A DNA stretch of 64,000 nt from Periplaneta americana (Eukaryota > Arthropoda > Insecta > Blattodea > Blattidae): NCBI RefSeq assembly GCF_040183065.1, contig NC_091132.1, forward strand, positions 160,967,602-161,031,601, read 5' to 3'. Shown here piece after piece: positions 1 to 12,089 of this stretch; position 1 is the stretch's first letter, and the number at the start of each line of letters is the position of its first letter. The position numbers and the translations under genes were made by a program. The notes beneath the pieces are model-generated. The model made no database searches, was not told where the DNA came from, and saw only the letters and a list, made by a program, of their open reading frames with translations.

Positions 1-203
1 AATAATAATAATAATAATAATAATAAAATCAGGAATAATTACGGTAGTAATGGTGGTAGTAGAAGCATAACTATGAATAGTAATAATAATATTAATAATA
101 ATAATTAGTAATAATAAAAATAATGATAATAAAGTTAGTAATAATTATGGTAGTAATGGTGGTAGTAGCATATTAAATAACAATAGAGATAATAATAATA
201 GTA
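1..203. repeat. composite AAT microsatellite / minisatellite
   Basis: AAT triplet runs alternate with a longer core containing GGTAGTAATGGTGGTAGTAG (about 50-66 and 144-165). The same core reappears at about 4524-4547 and 4620-4645, on the far side of LINE A, so LINE A lies within one larger array. Confidence 0.85.
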
Positions 204-521
204 ATTTATTTATTTATTTAGAATATTAACGTGCAAAACAACAGCACAAGGCCAATTAAAGTTTAGCACGATACAAAACAGAACAAAACAACAAATGATG
301 ATGAGAATGAATGATAGAAAATGGCAATGAAATGAAATACAAACAATATAATAGTCTACATCAATCATAGATCAAATAAAAATTATAAAATTATAAAATT
401 AGTACAATAAGATAATTGAAATAATGGAATAGTCTACATTAATCAATTGACCACATGCAAGAAAAAAAAATGGACAAATAATTATTAAAATTAGATCAGT
501 GAGTTAAAACTCAAAGATATA

Positions 522-3290
522 CTACACATTAAATGGATCCGAGTTGAATCCATGCAAATTAGCATACTTAATGCATCTGCAGACAGGAGAGAGAGATTTA
601 GGATTCTTATTATAAAACAATTTATGAAATCTTAAACCATTAGCTGGAATACGAAGACTGATATTGCTTATGAAAGATTCACAATCAATATCACCCTTAA
701 TGACTTTACAAAAAAATAAATAATCAAGATCCTGACGTCTGGTGAACAAACTACCGCAATTGAAATAATTGCATTTAATCTCATAGTTATAATCGGAATT
801 TGGTAAAAATCTATAAGTACACAAGGAAATAAATTTTCTTTCAATATTCTCCAATTTAGCCGAGTCAGTGGAAGTAATGGAGTTCCATACAACAGATGCA
901 TATTCAAGCTTAGATCTAACCAACGTATAGTATAAAATTAATAAACACATAGGAGTGGAAAAAGAATAAGTTATAGACCTAATTAGACCAAGCATTCTTA
1001 ACGAATGGGTATAAATATATTGCACATGATCATGGAAATATAATTTTGAATCAAGTAGGACACCAAGATCTCTAATACAATCTTTCTTAGTAATTACGAC
1101 ATTACTGAGAGAATAGTTAAATTTTAGAGAGATAGTTTTCCGTGAAAAGGAAATAACAAATGTTTTGGATTGATTAATTTTCATTCCATTTTCAACAGAC
1201 CATTGTGAAATTGAATTAATGTCATTTTGAAGAATTTGACAATCAACCAAACTATTAATTTTGCGAAATATTTTGAGATCATCCGCAAATAAAAGGCAGC
1301 TAGAACTTATTCTTTTACTTATATCATTTATAAACAATAAAAATAATAGAGGTCCCAATGTAGACCCTTGAGGAACACCGCATAAACTATTAAATGGAAC
1401 CGAGAGAGAATTACCAAGTCGGACACAAGACTGTCTATCTATTAAATAATTTTCAAACCAATTAACGTAGTTAGTGGAGAGACCAAAATTACTTAATTTA
1501 TTTAATAAAATTTTGTGAGGAACAACATCAAATGCTTTGCTAAAATCAAAATAAATTGAGTCAATTTGATCTTGATTTTCAACTATAGGCATTATGAGAT
1601 TAAGATAGGAAACTAAATTAGTAGTAGCAGATTTCCCTCTTATAAATCCATGTTGGGCCGAATTGATCTTATTTTTGACATAAAATGAAATGTGTTTGTG
1701 AATAATTTTTTTTTTAAATTTTAGAAAAATTGTGTAGGATAGAAATGGGTCTATAATTAGTAACACTGTTTTTATTACCATTTTTGAAAACTGGAATAAT
1801 GGATGCTTCCTTCCAAAGTGACGGGTAAATTCCTGTTTTTAAGCTAAGATTGAATAAAAAAGTTAAAACAGGCAAGAGAATATTAGAGCAACCCTTGATT
1901 ATAAAGTTAAGAATGCTATCAGTACCTTTACATTTATTAGGCTTTAGCTTTTTAATAGCTTTATTTACATCATCGAATGTAATATTAGGCAGGGACAAAC
2001 AGTCAGTAATATCAGAATCATAAGTAATGAAATTAGAGTTACAATTTTGTTGAACAGATTTAAATTGACAAGCAAAAGCATTTGCAATTTCTTTTTCATC
2101 TGTGATGTGAACGCCATTTATTATTAGTTCTGTGGGATTACTATTAGTTTTTCGAAAAGTTTCTACATATTTCCAAAATTTATTTGGTTCGTGCTTTAGG
2201 TTATCATCAATTGATTGTAACCATTTGAATTTATCAGATTTAATCATAGCTTTGACTTGTTTTCTAAAATTAGAAAAAATTTGATAATGATGATCAGTTT
2301 TATATTTTTCGTAATTTTTATGAGCTTAATTTTTTTTCTTTATAAGCTGACGTAAATCGTTTGAAAACCATTTAGGATAGTGCGATTTTTTTTAACAAAG
2401 GTGACAGGGACACAAAGGGATATAGCATTGTTTATAATTTGAGACAAGGAATTTGCAGCAGTGTTTACATCAGTAGTCTGATATATGCTAGTCCAATCAT
2501 AATTGTATAGAATAGAATAAAGATTCAGATAATCACCTTGAGAATAATTTAAATAAGAACTGATTAGAGAGTGTTCCGGTAATGATAATTTTACTTCAAT
2601 ATAAATAGAGATAGATGGATGATAAGTATCCTCTAAAACTAGAGAATGATCAGCAAGTTTAACTGTACTGTTTTTATCATTAGTAAAAACCAAATCAAGA
2701 AGCTTTTTGCTCGTAACGGTAGAGTTAATTTGAATTAATCCAAGAAGGCAGGACGAGGAATATAAATCCTTAGCCTTAATTTTAGAGTAATAATGAGTAT
2801 CATTAAGATTGGAACCAGTTGTCCAGTCCATACCAGGAGTATTAAAATCACCAAGGATTACTATTCTAAAATTATGAGTGTCGAGATTTTTTTCGAGAAA
2901 ATTAAGATAAGATTTTAAGCTAATATGATCTGTATCAGGAGAGAAATAATGGTTTCCTAATAACAGATTAAAAACATCAGTCATTCTAAGTTCAACCCAA
3001 ACGCATTCACTAATAATTTCTAAGTCAAAACGCCTTCTAGTAAAAGGTAACTGGTTGCTAATCGCTCTTAGGACACCACCACCTCTTTTTTTGTTAGTGT
3101 CTTCAAACAGTCTATCTGCACGAAACACAGTATAGTTATTAGGAAATAAATTATAATTAATAACTGACTCAGATAACCATGTTTCAGTGAGACAGATAAT
3201 GAGATCATTATTACTCACTATATTCTGAAAAATTTCATCAACTTTAGTGTTAAGTCCACGAACATTTGGTAGAAAATCTCGAGATGATTA
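522..3290 (-). pseudogene. LINE A ORF2: endonuclease plus reverse transcriptase, frameshifted
   Basis: The exonuclease-endonuclease-phosphatase domain is at about 3290-2390, with LTETWLSES, KKRGGGVL and ILGDFNTPGMDW. The reverse transcriptase follows, with ISILHNFSKI, YFDFSKAFDVVPHK, GVPQGSTLGPLLFLLFINDI and the catalytic LLFADDLKIF. The frame changes near 2385 and again near 1720, inside homopolymer runs. The C-terminal region runs to the stop at 522. In the living family this protein nicks target DNA and primes reverse transcription there. The copy is not functional as read. Confidence 0.9.
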
Positions 3291-3331
3291 ATAGAACTGA
3301 ACATTGAAAATGAGAGCGAGCAAGACTAAGA

Positions 3332-4450
3332 CTAAGAGGCATTTCCCTGAGAATCAACAGAGTTCGAAACAGCAGAATGCGCAAAGTGCTGCTCAGGCTT
3401 TAATTTACCATAAAATGGTGCAATTAGGCAACCAGCAGGCCAAACTTCAGGTTTGTTAATGGAATCGAAATCCCTCACATCAACAGTGATATGAAAGGAA
3501 GAATATGATTGATATTTGGTTTTTAGTTTAGTTACAGCAAGAGATCTTAGCTGAAGGATTCTTCAGGGAGTCCTCTATACTGTTTGTGTTGACTTTAGAA
3601 CTAAATTTCGAAACAAATAGAGATGTAGTTTTAATTCTCTCAGGGGCCATTTCAATGCTACTCATGGCCAATGTTCCAACTTTAGGTTCTCTTTTTTTAT
3701 ATTTTTTACGAGTAACTAATTGAAAACCATCAGATACGTTGGCATAAGTTGAAGCATTGGCCTGATTCAGTTCAATATTGTTATGTCTATCAGTAGCAGG
3801 AGGAGTTGTTGACACAGACTTCTTTGTTGCTGACACATCAGTATTGCAAGTATGCAAGTTGTCAGCAGCTTTGTTCACAGACACTACCTTGCTATATGAT
3901 TTCTTAATGGAGTCATTAGACTGACCCACAGAAGAAATACTATGAGATGAATTACTATGAGATGATTTGGGTGGGCAGCACTCCTTTGATAACAATTCTG
4001 CCATTTGAACATTTAGGATAGAATTTTCATTTGCAAGTTCAGCGTAAGACTTCCTAGGGCCCTTAGCTTGCACAGATTCATATTGCATTGATTCACAAGG
4101 GACATTTCCCTTTTCAGTGAGTACATTAGAATTAGTTATCACCAAAATTTCAGCTACCTGAATTTTCAGAGCCGCATTTTCGTTCTTAAGTTCTATCATC
4201 TCCTTTTGGAGACTCTTCACGTATTCCAAAATGTCGCTCACTGTGTCCAGAATGTTCACACTATTTAGTCGAACAGTCTCAACCTGGACGGAGAATGAAT
4301 CGACTGAAGGCAGGCTCGGTAGGTTGAGATCCCATGAAGGTGAAACGACTTTTTTTGTAGGTGAAAGTGTAGGTGAGATCACCTTCTTCTCACCTGGAGC
4401 AGTAGGACTTACTGGCGTGTTGTCCCCATGTGTTGATTTCCTTGCACTCG
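3332..4450 (-). pseudogene. LINE A ORF1 (nucleic-acid binding / coiled coil), broken
   Basis: The frame is open from the 5' edge of the element with no ATG visible, continues through a probable coiled coil (LQKEMIELKNENAALKIQ) and a Ser/Thr-rich middle, and ends in a conserved C-terminus (YSSFHITVDVRDF, then KPEVWPAGCLIAPFYGKL) at a stop at 3332-3334. The frame shifts near 3545, before that C-terminus. The C-terminal motif recurs in LINE B at about 23730-23890. Confidence 0.75.
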
Positions 4451-4451
4451 C

Positions 4452-4512
<61 letters not shown>

Positions 4513-4566
4513 TTAATAATAATTATGGTAGTAATGGTGGTAGTAGCATATTAAATAACAATAGAG

Positions 4567-4610
<44 letters not shown>

Positions 4611-4690
4611 TAGTAATAATTATGGTAGTAATGGTGGTAGTAGCATCTTAAGAAACAATAATAATAATAATAAAAATAATAATAGTAATG

Positions 4691-4738
<48 letters not shown>

Positions 4739-4775
4739 GCAGTAGTAGTACTAATAATAATAATAATAATAACAA
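4452..4775. repeat. AAT microsatellite with minisatellite cores
   Basis: Three AAT runs (about 4451-4510, 4570-4610 and 4690-4737) are separated by copies of the core GGTAGTAATGGTGGTAGTAG. The block abuts the 5' end of LINE A. Genes 2 and 3 have AAT arrays at the matching place in intron 3 (23979-24035 and 45593-45765). Confidence 0.9.
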
Positions 4776-5286
4776 TTTTGAAACTTCTAATTCCAGACAC
4801 TCAAAACCACCAACATTCATTAATTTCCATGTTTGAATACAGGAACTGTCTTAAATCTATAGCGGACAAGCAGGACTGAAGTAGTAGGACAACGTAGATG
4901 TTATCAATAAATTTCTATTAGAAATTCGAGGACAAACTTAAGAAATTACTGGAAACCATTTTTCCTGGTTACACACAATTGGAAAATTAAATAATTTTTT
5001 AATTGGCCTGCATTAAATGTGATAAGGTGAAGGCAGGTCTATGCTTTGGTATTTCCTTGAATGGCAGAAACTTCAGCATCAATAGTTGTAATGGTATAGC
5101 AGTGGTAAAACATTTATTGGAGATAGTTATAGGAAATATTATAATTATGCTATTTAACTCCGCAAAGTAAATTGAAATTATCATCTGAACAATAATCATA
5201 CTGAAACTAAAAATATATTTATTTTGTCGTGATATAAATACAAAGTGAAACCAACGACAAAGTAAGGATTCATGCATTTCACTCAC

Positions 5287-5369
5287 CTTTCAGTCAAGAC
5301 TTCATTCTCTTCTCCTGTTACTTCCGGTTTGACCTCATCACTCACTTCATCCAATTCACATGAATTTTC
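5287..5369 (-). CDS. gene 1 exon 3
   Basis: 83 nt, phase 0 in and phase 2 out. It reads ENSCELDEVSDEVKPEV and ends EENEVLTE plus AG. The acceptor is TTGTGCAG before GAAAATTC, and the donor is GAAAG followed by GTGAGT. It has the same length and sites as 24550-24632 and 46265-46347. Confidence 0.7.
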
Positions 5370-6354
5370 CTGCACAACAAGATTTTGCAAAACAGACACA
5401 TAGGACAATAATGGATGAACTATTAATGCATGGTAGTCTATACCCTCCATAGATTTAAAAAAGATCGTACCCAATGCAATATAGAGTAAAAGGTTTCTTA
5501 GCAAAACCATGATATGAATAAATAAATACAAAAGAATTGCAAACAAGAAATTATTGCTTTTTGTAAAAAAAAAAATATCGTGTATTAAGTACATTTTGCA
5601 CAAACACTGAGTTAATTCTAAATGTATATGAAAATGATGGTGGGTTGGAAGAAGCCATTTATTCGCTTGTCAGCCATTAATGTACTGATAAGTTCAAAAG
5701 ACGCTTTGCAAGAAATATCTTTATTGTTATTGATCCGTTAAAGGATTCACTAATTTATAGATCTGAATTCCCTCCTATAATAATATTTATTCCTCTGTTA
5801 GACAGCCATCTTAGATACATTTTGTATATTGGCGAATGATTTAATATATTTTGATGAATTATAATGTTACCTGTGAGAGGTTCAGGCATGCGATATGTTG
5901 TGTAATAGGCCTACATACAAAATATTATAATAATATTGCACATCGAAATGTTATGATTTATTTAACGACGCTCGCAACTGCAGAGGTTATATCAGCGTCG
6001 CCGGATGTGCCGGAATTTTGTCCCGTAGGAGTTCTTTTACATGCCAGTAAATCTACTGACTTGAGCCTGTCGCCATCGACATGGCCCGGGATCGAACCAG
6101 CAACCTTGGGCACAGAATGCCAGCACTATACCAACTCGCCAACCAGGTCGACTTGCATATCGTTGGCTAAAAAGTGATACCTCGTATCTGAACATTTGCA
6201 GGTAAATAAGAAAAAACTACGAAATAATTGTGTCAATTTGACAGATTTCTTATATATGGTGCTGATTTGCAAGGTCTTCTATTCGTAAAGAAAATATTAG
6301 TACACATTCCAATTTTATGAACACAATAACACAGTTAATCTAAATAACAACAGC

Positions 6355-6403
<49 letters not shown>

Positions 6404-8577
6404 TACTTAAACTAAATTACCAATTTTTGTAGATAGAGGTATATCTTCTTAGCTATTGATATACCACAATTATATCTTTATTTACTTATTCATTTATTCA
6501 TTGAATCTCCAAATGCGAAGTTCTTATTTATTGCTTTGTTACAGAGTCAATTTGAACGTCTGACGAAGAAGTTATCTGCACTGTAGATTGTCTTTTATTT
6601 TCTATAAAATTAATGCACTCATATGCTATTTCTACTAAAACAAAAGGCATATTTATGTTTATCACTGTAATTTCTGTTCCTTATTTCTTTCTGGTTCGAA
6701 TTAGTCAATATTTATTGCAAATTTTGACAACAATTAAAGGAATGCCTCACATCAGTCTAGAAGCTGATGTTCAATTTTTATTCATTCACGTCCTATTACG
6801 TCACTTGTGAAATCCAAAGCTGCTTGGTTAACGATCCAATAACTAGTGACCTGTTAAATTGCTCTTCTGCAATCCACTAACTTTAAAGGTCCACTAACTA
6901 AAGAAGGAAGACATTATTTACAGGTCTGTTTTCTTGCAACCCAGCAAGAGTCTGGTAGCACATTCCGAGATGCTCACAGGTGAGAACCAGATAGTTCTCA
7001 GCAATTGATCCAATGTATAGGGTAAAGGCGGTAATGGAAAAATGTTATGAAGAATGTGAGGATCTATCAGGCATTTGTAGATTAAGGCAAATTAAATTAA
7101 ACTAAAACTCAGAGGTTAAAAATTTTATCAGTGTCGATGTAAACAACAAAATTATCATGGTTTACGGAACACTGAAGACTGCAGGGTCTACGACAAAATT
7201 GAAGTAGAGACGATTTACGAGTTACTACAGGATGAAGAAATTTAAAGGATGAAAGCAACCATCATCGTATCCCCTGGTCAACTGCCTGTAGTCAGTAAAT
7301 GACAGAGAGAGAACTAGCGACCAACACACTTCATAAACTGCACTCACCTCAGCTTCACTCTTCACGATGGGAAAGTCTACTGACACTGCAGCTTCCTCAC
7401 ATGTCATCTCTGATTTCACATCATATCTGTGGTCTATACATTCTGTTTTTATTTCAGTGAAGTGGAATTCTAATAAATTTCCTGCCTGGGAAATAAAGAA
7501 GAAAATTAAATCAGCAATACATGATATAAAGGTGTAGGCCTACACGAAAATTTTATAAAGCCCATCTACACTAAAAATTATTATTATTATTAATACTGAT
7601 GCGAATGAATGTACGTGTATCAATTTCAAAAACTTGCAACGCAACATACAAAAGTATTAATTAAAAAGTGAGGTATCCAATCTTATAACTTATTTTAATA
7701 TAAATTATGCAAATATAAATTTACATTATACTTTTAAAATTGTTAATGTTTTCGGCATTCAGTATGGCATCTTCAGACATTGATAATTAGAGACATCTTG
7801 TGAAAAAATGCTTTGCATTAAAATTGTAGTGATGATGCTTTGTTTATAAGTGAGATCTTATCGGTTATATATTTCAAATGCAGCCCAATGAAGCCAGCTT
7901 CAGCGAAAATAAACACTTCTAGAAATTATATGTTGCAACATCCCTCGTTCTTGTTGACGTTCATTGACCCTTTAATAACATTGATATGCTGTTTAGTAGT
8001 TATTTGAACTTGATGCAATATACACTGTTACGTAACACCATACCTATTAGACAGACAACAAGAAAAATAGATCACCCATACAGAATGCAGTATATTAACT
8101 TATTCCACAATTGAGACATCTGCCCGACGTCTACAGATGACCAGAATTCAAAACAAAGGTTAATGTTATACTAAATGATATAACAGATTCAGTTTTAAAT
8201 GCTTCAGAGATGTTCTAAAAAACAATAATTACAAAAACCCCCAGATTTATATATTTATAATAGATATCCTGAAGATACATATTCACATTACTTGTTTGTG
8301 AAAATATGTGTTTTAATGTGAAATAAAATTACATATTTACGATTGGTATATCACATTCACAAGTTTCAACTTCGTTTATTGTGTTTCATCAGGTTCAAAA
8401 AAAATATTTAGTTACATTAGTATATGCATCCTGTTATAAATTATGTATTTAGAAAAAAAAAAGTAATTGCTTTCAATATACCTCAGATAAAAGCTTCCTC
8501 TCTTCTGTATCTGCCTTATCACTTGTTTGTATAGCAAGTGGGTCGGAGTCAGGTTCCATCTTCATCAAGTCATCCAT
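5287..8577 (-). CDS. gene 1: zinc-finger gene, acidic leader exons only (partial)
   Basis: Three coding exons are seen: 8482-8577, 7348-7485 and 5287-5369. Joined, they encode 105 residues plus two bases of a split codon. Exon 1 starts MDDLMKMEPDSDPLAIQT, exon 2 carries EIKTECIDHRYDVKSEMT, and exon 3 ends in EENEVLTE. Every junction has GT/AG sites in matching phase, and lengths equal those of genes 2 and 3. The leader is rich in Asp and Glu and has no recognised domain. In related genes it precedes a C2H2 array, so a nuclear DNA-binding role is inferred. The finger exon is not in the window: LINE A and AAT repeats fill the sequence downstream to position 1, so exon 4 lies beyond the edge or is lost. 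Confidence 0.6.
5946..6152 (-). mobile_element. tRNA-derived SINE, copy 1
   Basis: On the minus strand it begins tRNA-like, with a Pol III B-box-like segment in the region TGGTTCGATCCCGGGCC (about 6080-6096), and ends in GCGTCGTTAAATAAATCATA. It is flanked by 10-bp duplications, TTGCACATCG (5936-5945) and TTGCATATCG (6153-6162). Genes 2 and 3 show the empty site at about 25178-25195 and 46897-46914. A second copy lies at 38934-39144. Confidence 0.85.
6341..6402. repeat. (AAT)n microsatellite in intron 2 of gene 1
   Basis: An almost pure AAT run. The matching places in genes 2 and 3 (about 25370 and 47095) hold no such run, so it grew after the duplication or was lost there. Confidence 0.85.
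6403..7347 (-). other. rest of intron 2 of gene 1, no gene seen
   Basis: This stretch aligns along its length with intron 2 of gene 2 (about 25380-26572). Short open frames in it are not conserved between the copies, so I call it intron. Confidence 0.6.
7348..7485 (-). CDS. gene 1 exon 2
   Basis: 138 nt, phase 0 on both sides, 46 codons starting AGNLLEFHFTEIKTEC and ending DFPIVKSEAE. The acceptor is ATTTCCCAG and the donor is GAG followed by GTGAGTGCAG. Genes 2 and 3 have Glu where this copy has Ala at the first codon. Confidence 0.7.
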
Positions 8578-8582
8578 TACGA
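8482..8582 (-). CDS. gene 1 exon 1 (start codon exon)
   Basis: The ATG is at 8577-8575 and coding runs to 8482 (32 codons), reading MDDLMKMEPDSDPLAIQT and ending EERKLLSE, with donor GAG followed by GTATATTG. Five bases before the ATG (TCGTA) follow a good acceptor (CCTTTTTCAG on the minus strand), so a separate untranslated first exon is likely upstream. The ATG context is conserved in all three genes. Confidence 0.7.
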
Positions 8583-9849
8583 CTGAAAAAGGAAATTAAA
8601 TAACGTAACCTCCACAAAGAAAGCGATTCGGATAGACTTACTGGCTTGGTAAGTAATCATTCTACATCTGCGTTGAGTGAGTATTTCTATGTATGCGAGC
8701 GCGAACATATACAGCACTAATTAACACAAATACAAAGGAAAGTGTAGATGAACATGTGAGTCAAGGGAAAAGTTACAGTAAATATTTTACAAAATAAGCC
8801 GTAAGATTGACGACATAGCTTATCACAAAGTTTCACATGCGATCGCTGGTTCGAGCGGTTCTAAGTCAAATTTGAGGTATACAATTCAACATCGTCGTGT
8901 TCCGTAATAATTGATATGGCTCATAAACATAATTTTTCGAATATAAGAAACAAACATGAATAATACTTACCGTTCTTAAAATAAAATGAAAAAAAAAATA
9001 GTAATAATAATAAAAATTGCATACAATATAAATTTATCCGTAATTTCAAACCGGTAAGCGTGTAACACAAAGAGAATAAGAGTAATACAAAATCTGCACC
9101 TTATGGAATAATTAATTACACGTTTTAAATGCAAATATGTACCTGTAACCATGTTTTTACAGTAATATGCAAAGAATTAAATACATACCTCTAGGACAAG
9201 TCGATGTATAGCACAATGGATTGTAAGCCATGCAGGAAAGTTTTTGGAGGTCGTTTCCTCCCAACTTCTTGTGGAATACAATGCAATAGTATATTAACCA
9301 CTGCTCATTGAAAAAAAAAAAATACATTTACATACTTTACCTGTTTTCAGCTGTCAATTTTAAGCACTGGTGAAGGCCAAATTAGCATAGCATAAGACCT
9401 GATATGGTAAATTTTTATTAGTATATTCCTTACAAAGTGCAATTAAGATAACGTCATAGCTATTCACATAGAAGACCGTGACACATTGGTTTCTGGACCA
9501 GTAATATCAACATTGTAAACTGGATACACAATACATCTATACAAAGTCATCCTGCCCAAGGTTTTCCTAAACCTCTAAAATAAATATCGGGATGTGCCCT
9601 ATAAGTAATTGGCCACAAACTTACATTCCTTTACCCATAAAGATTCCGTTGATTTTGCAAACAATTTTCGGCATAGATGCGCTGCCTTAGCTTGATACAT
9701 TACCCTGCTACTTGAGCCAGTTACTCCACTTTTTTCGCAGAGAGGACTTTTACAGTTCAAACTTACAAATCCAGGTGTTTCTTCTGGCGGTCTTGGCTTA
9801 GCCTTCGAACATCACACTTGTCATATGAGCGAGTTTACTGTACTCCACT

Positions 9850-10030
9850 AGTACTGTGAATTCAAGTTTAGGTTTGCCATTAGCAGTAGAAGCAGAGCAT
9901 AGTGCATTGGGCTACGAAATAGACAGTTTCTGGCTTTCTGATAGGAAAGTTCACAGTATCACTTTCTAAAATCCTTTGACGTATTTCAGAAGAAGAAAGT
10001 CCAGGGTAGAAAAGGTACTGAATATAATCA
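9850..10030 (+). pseudogene. possible remnant shared with THAP-like relic, copy 1
   Basis: This copy keeps only the segment encoding KFRFAISSRSRA-like residues, which in the other spacers follows a CAAFGCK motif (60773 onward). The upstream Cys-containing part is deleted here. The assignment is weak. Confidence 0.2.
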
Positions 10031-10149
10031 TTTTGAGGTCGATTTACTTAGACTTAGGAGTGTCTCAATACGCCTATAATGAGCTACAAATCCTCCACAT
10101 TGCTGTCTTGTAGCGGCAGGTATGTGTCTAGTATATATTTGATTACGTT

Positions 10150-10683
10150 TAATTGAACGTGTTAATTCCTTTAACTATTTAGGTTATAACCTCTCTTACA
10201 TCACTGATGAAGATATATCGAACAAAATATCTAAATTTCTAAAAATCACTGGCGTAATTAACACCGTCTTCAAATCATCCCATGTTCAGAAACATACAAG
10301 GCTAAAGATATATAAAACATTAGCTCGACCAGTCCTCACCTACGGTAGCGAGGAATGGACAATCAGAAAAGCTGATTAGCAAAGGCTGACGACAGCTGAA
10401 ATGAGGTTCATGAGACGAACAGCGGGATGCTCTTTGCTGGAACACCGTAAAAATTTGGACATATTGCAGGAACTAAAAATGGATCCTATAGTTAATTTTG
10501 TTCAACAATATCGACTTCAGTGGAAAAAACATGTCGAAAGGATGGATCGCACTAGATGGCCTAAACAGATTCTTACTTATGTACCAAGAGGAAAGAGGAA
10601 ATTGGGAAGACCACGAAAGCGCTGGCATGAGACCGTCACAGATCCTGTAGGGTCTAATACGTGACGGATATGATGATGATGAT
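10150..10683 (+). mobile_element. 5'-truncated LINE fragment with GAT tail
   Basis: It encodes the end of a LINE ORF2: SNKISKFLKITGVINT, ARPVLTYGSEEWTIRKAD, a stop, then LTTAEMRFMRRTAG and GKRKLGRPRKRWHETV. It ends in (GAT)n at about 10670-10683. A 13-bp duplication, ATTTGATTACGTT, flanks it (10137-10149 and 10684-10696). The other spacers show the single-copy target at about 36217 and 61091. The clade is not settled; RTE-like is one option. Confidence 0.85.
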
Positions 10684-10905
10684 ATTTGATTACGTTGCTA
10701 TATGCAGAGCATTGAGAGCACCGTGGCTAAAGCACTTTCATAATTGAGCCGTTGAGAGCAGAAGTGGTATAAGTCAAATCTAGCTAATGAGGGTTAAAGT
10801 AAACATTCTGTAAAATACAGCGCAAAGTAGCAATTAATATGTCCTTCGTGCTCATGAAACCGTCTATATACTTACTAGTAAATTAGTATATACCCTTAGA
10901 TAAAT

Positions 10906-10957
10906 TATATTACTATTATTATTATTATTATTATTACTACTATTGTTATTATTATTA
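10906..10957. repeat. (ATT)n microsatellite, spacer copy 1
   Basis: An ATT run interrupted by ACT. Arrays at the same relative place occur at 39931-39997 and 61310-61367, so this microsatellite predates the duplications and has changed length independently. Confidence 0.85.
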
Positions 10958-12089
10958 AGATAAAGCTGGTAATTTAGACATAATGGCATCACTAAAATGT
11001 TATAAACAATATAAATTAAAAGTTATGTACAAAGAAAACCTAATTTAATTTTTTTTGTTTCACATTGCTAGGAAAAATTAAAAAAAAAATGCACTTCATT
11101 TCTATATTTATTCGTGTGGAACTTCTTGAAACTGTTAAGTATAAGCATTAAATGTGTGTTCATTTTGTGAACAGAACGTATTTTCATTAGTGCAATAAAA
11201 TTACTTCTTGTTGATGTGCACCGCGAAAGAGAAGAATTCCAGAAGTAAGGAATCCGGGAAAGAATCGCACAGATATACATATTGATTGCATTCTACTTTG
11301 ATAAAAATTTTAATATTGTACCGGGGCAAATGGAATGAAGCAATATTGGCGAATTATTGCTGATGCTTAAAGAGGGATTTCCCGAAGGGCATAAAAAGGT
11401 TCGTTTCGTGGGAAATTTTGAGTGTTTGAATGGGTATAAAATTTTTTGGTCGTCGAGAGAAAGCACATAAGTAAAAAAAGTCGATTTTTCTGTTGTACCT
11501 CATCACATACGTAAAGTATTTTTTCTAATATTATAAATGATAAAATTTCTTGTATGTTTCATTGAAAATAGTCTTACTTTGATTCGACTTTTTTTTTATA
11601 TATTCTCGTTTAAATTTGGAATTTTTCGTCCTTATTTCCAAAATTTACAGAAAATCCTGGCGTGACAAAGAAAAAGTGAATACAGGCTCGGAACCAACAA
11701 TCTTTCAGTACCTAAACGCAATCATACAACTTAAATTATTTTATTGAATTTGTTTTTTAATCATGACATTTGTCAGCTTTCACATTTTTTCACTTTCATT
11801 TTGAAAATTATAGAAAAATGTAGCGTGGTAATGAAAATAGGAATAAAGATTCGGATTCAGGACACTTCAGTTAACTAGAACAAGTAATTGTAGCAGAAAT
11901 GTTTTTAAATGCATATCAGTGTATTAATAATAACAATAATATCTCAAATGGATTACATCGCTCCAGTATGTATTCGTGCATGCCATTGGAAGTAACTTGA
12001 ATCCAGACAATTCTTTCCACAATAGCGCTGAGGCGTAACTTATAAACCTGTGATCTTGTTAGCGTGAGTTATTTGTCACTGGTAACAAC

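Larger units (their letters stand above)
204..4451 (-). mobile_element. LINE A, near full-length Jockey/CR1-type non-LTR retrotransposon
   Basis: The element reads on the minus strand in the order ORF1, endonuclease, reverse transcriptase, then a 3' tail ending in TAAATAAATAAATAAATT at about 204. The tail matches LINE B (20536 onward), which fixes the 3' end. The 5' end sits at an AAT run near 4451, where the ORF1 frame is still open, so a short 5' truncation is likely. ORF2 is split over three frames, so this copy is dead. The clade (Jockey versus CR1) is inferred from motif style only. The insertion probably lies in intron 3 of gene 1. Confidence 0.9.

Noticed and set aside
4231-4820. Open frames of Ile or Leu runs on both strands
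   Set aside because: They are translations of AAT/ATT repeats and antisense of LINE A ORF1.
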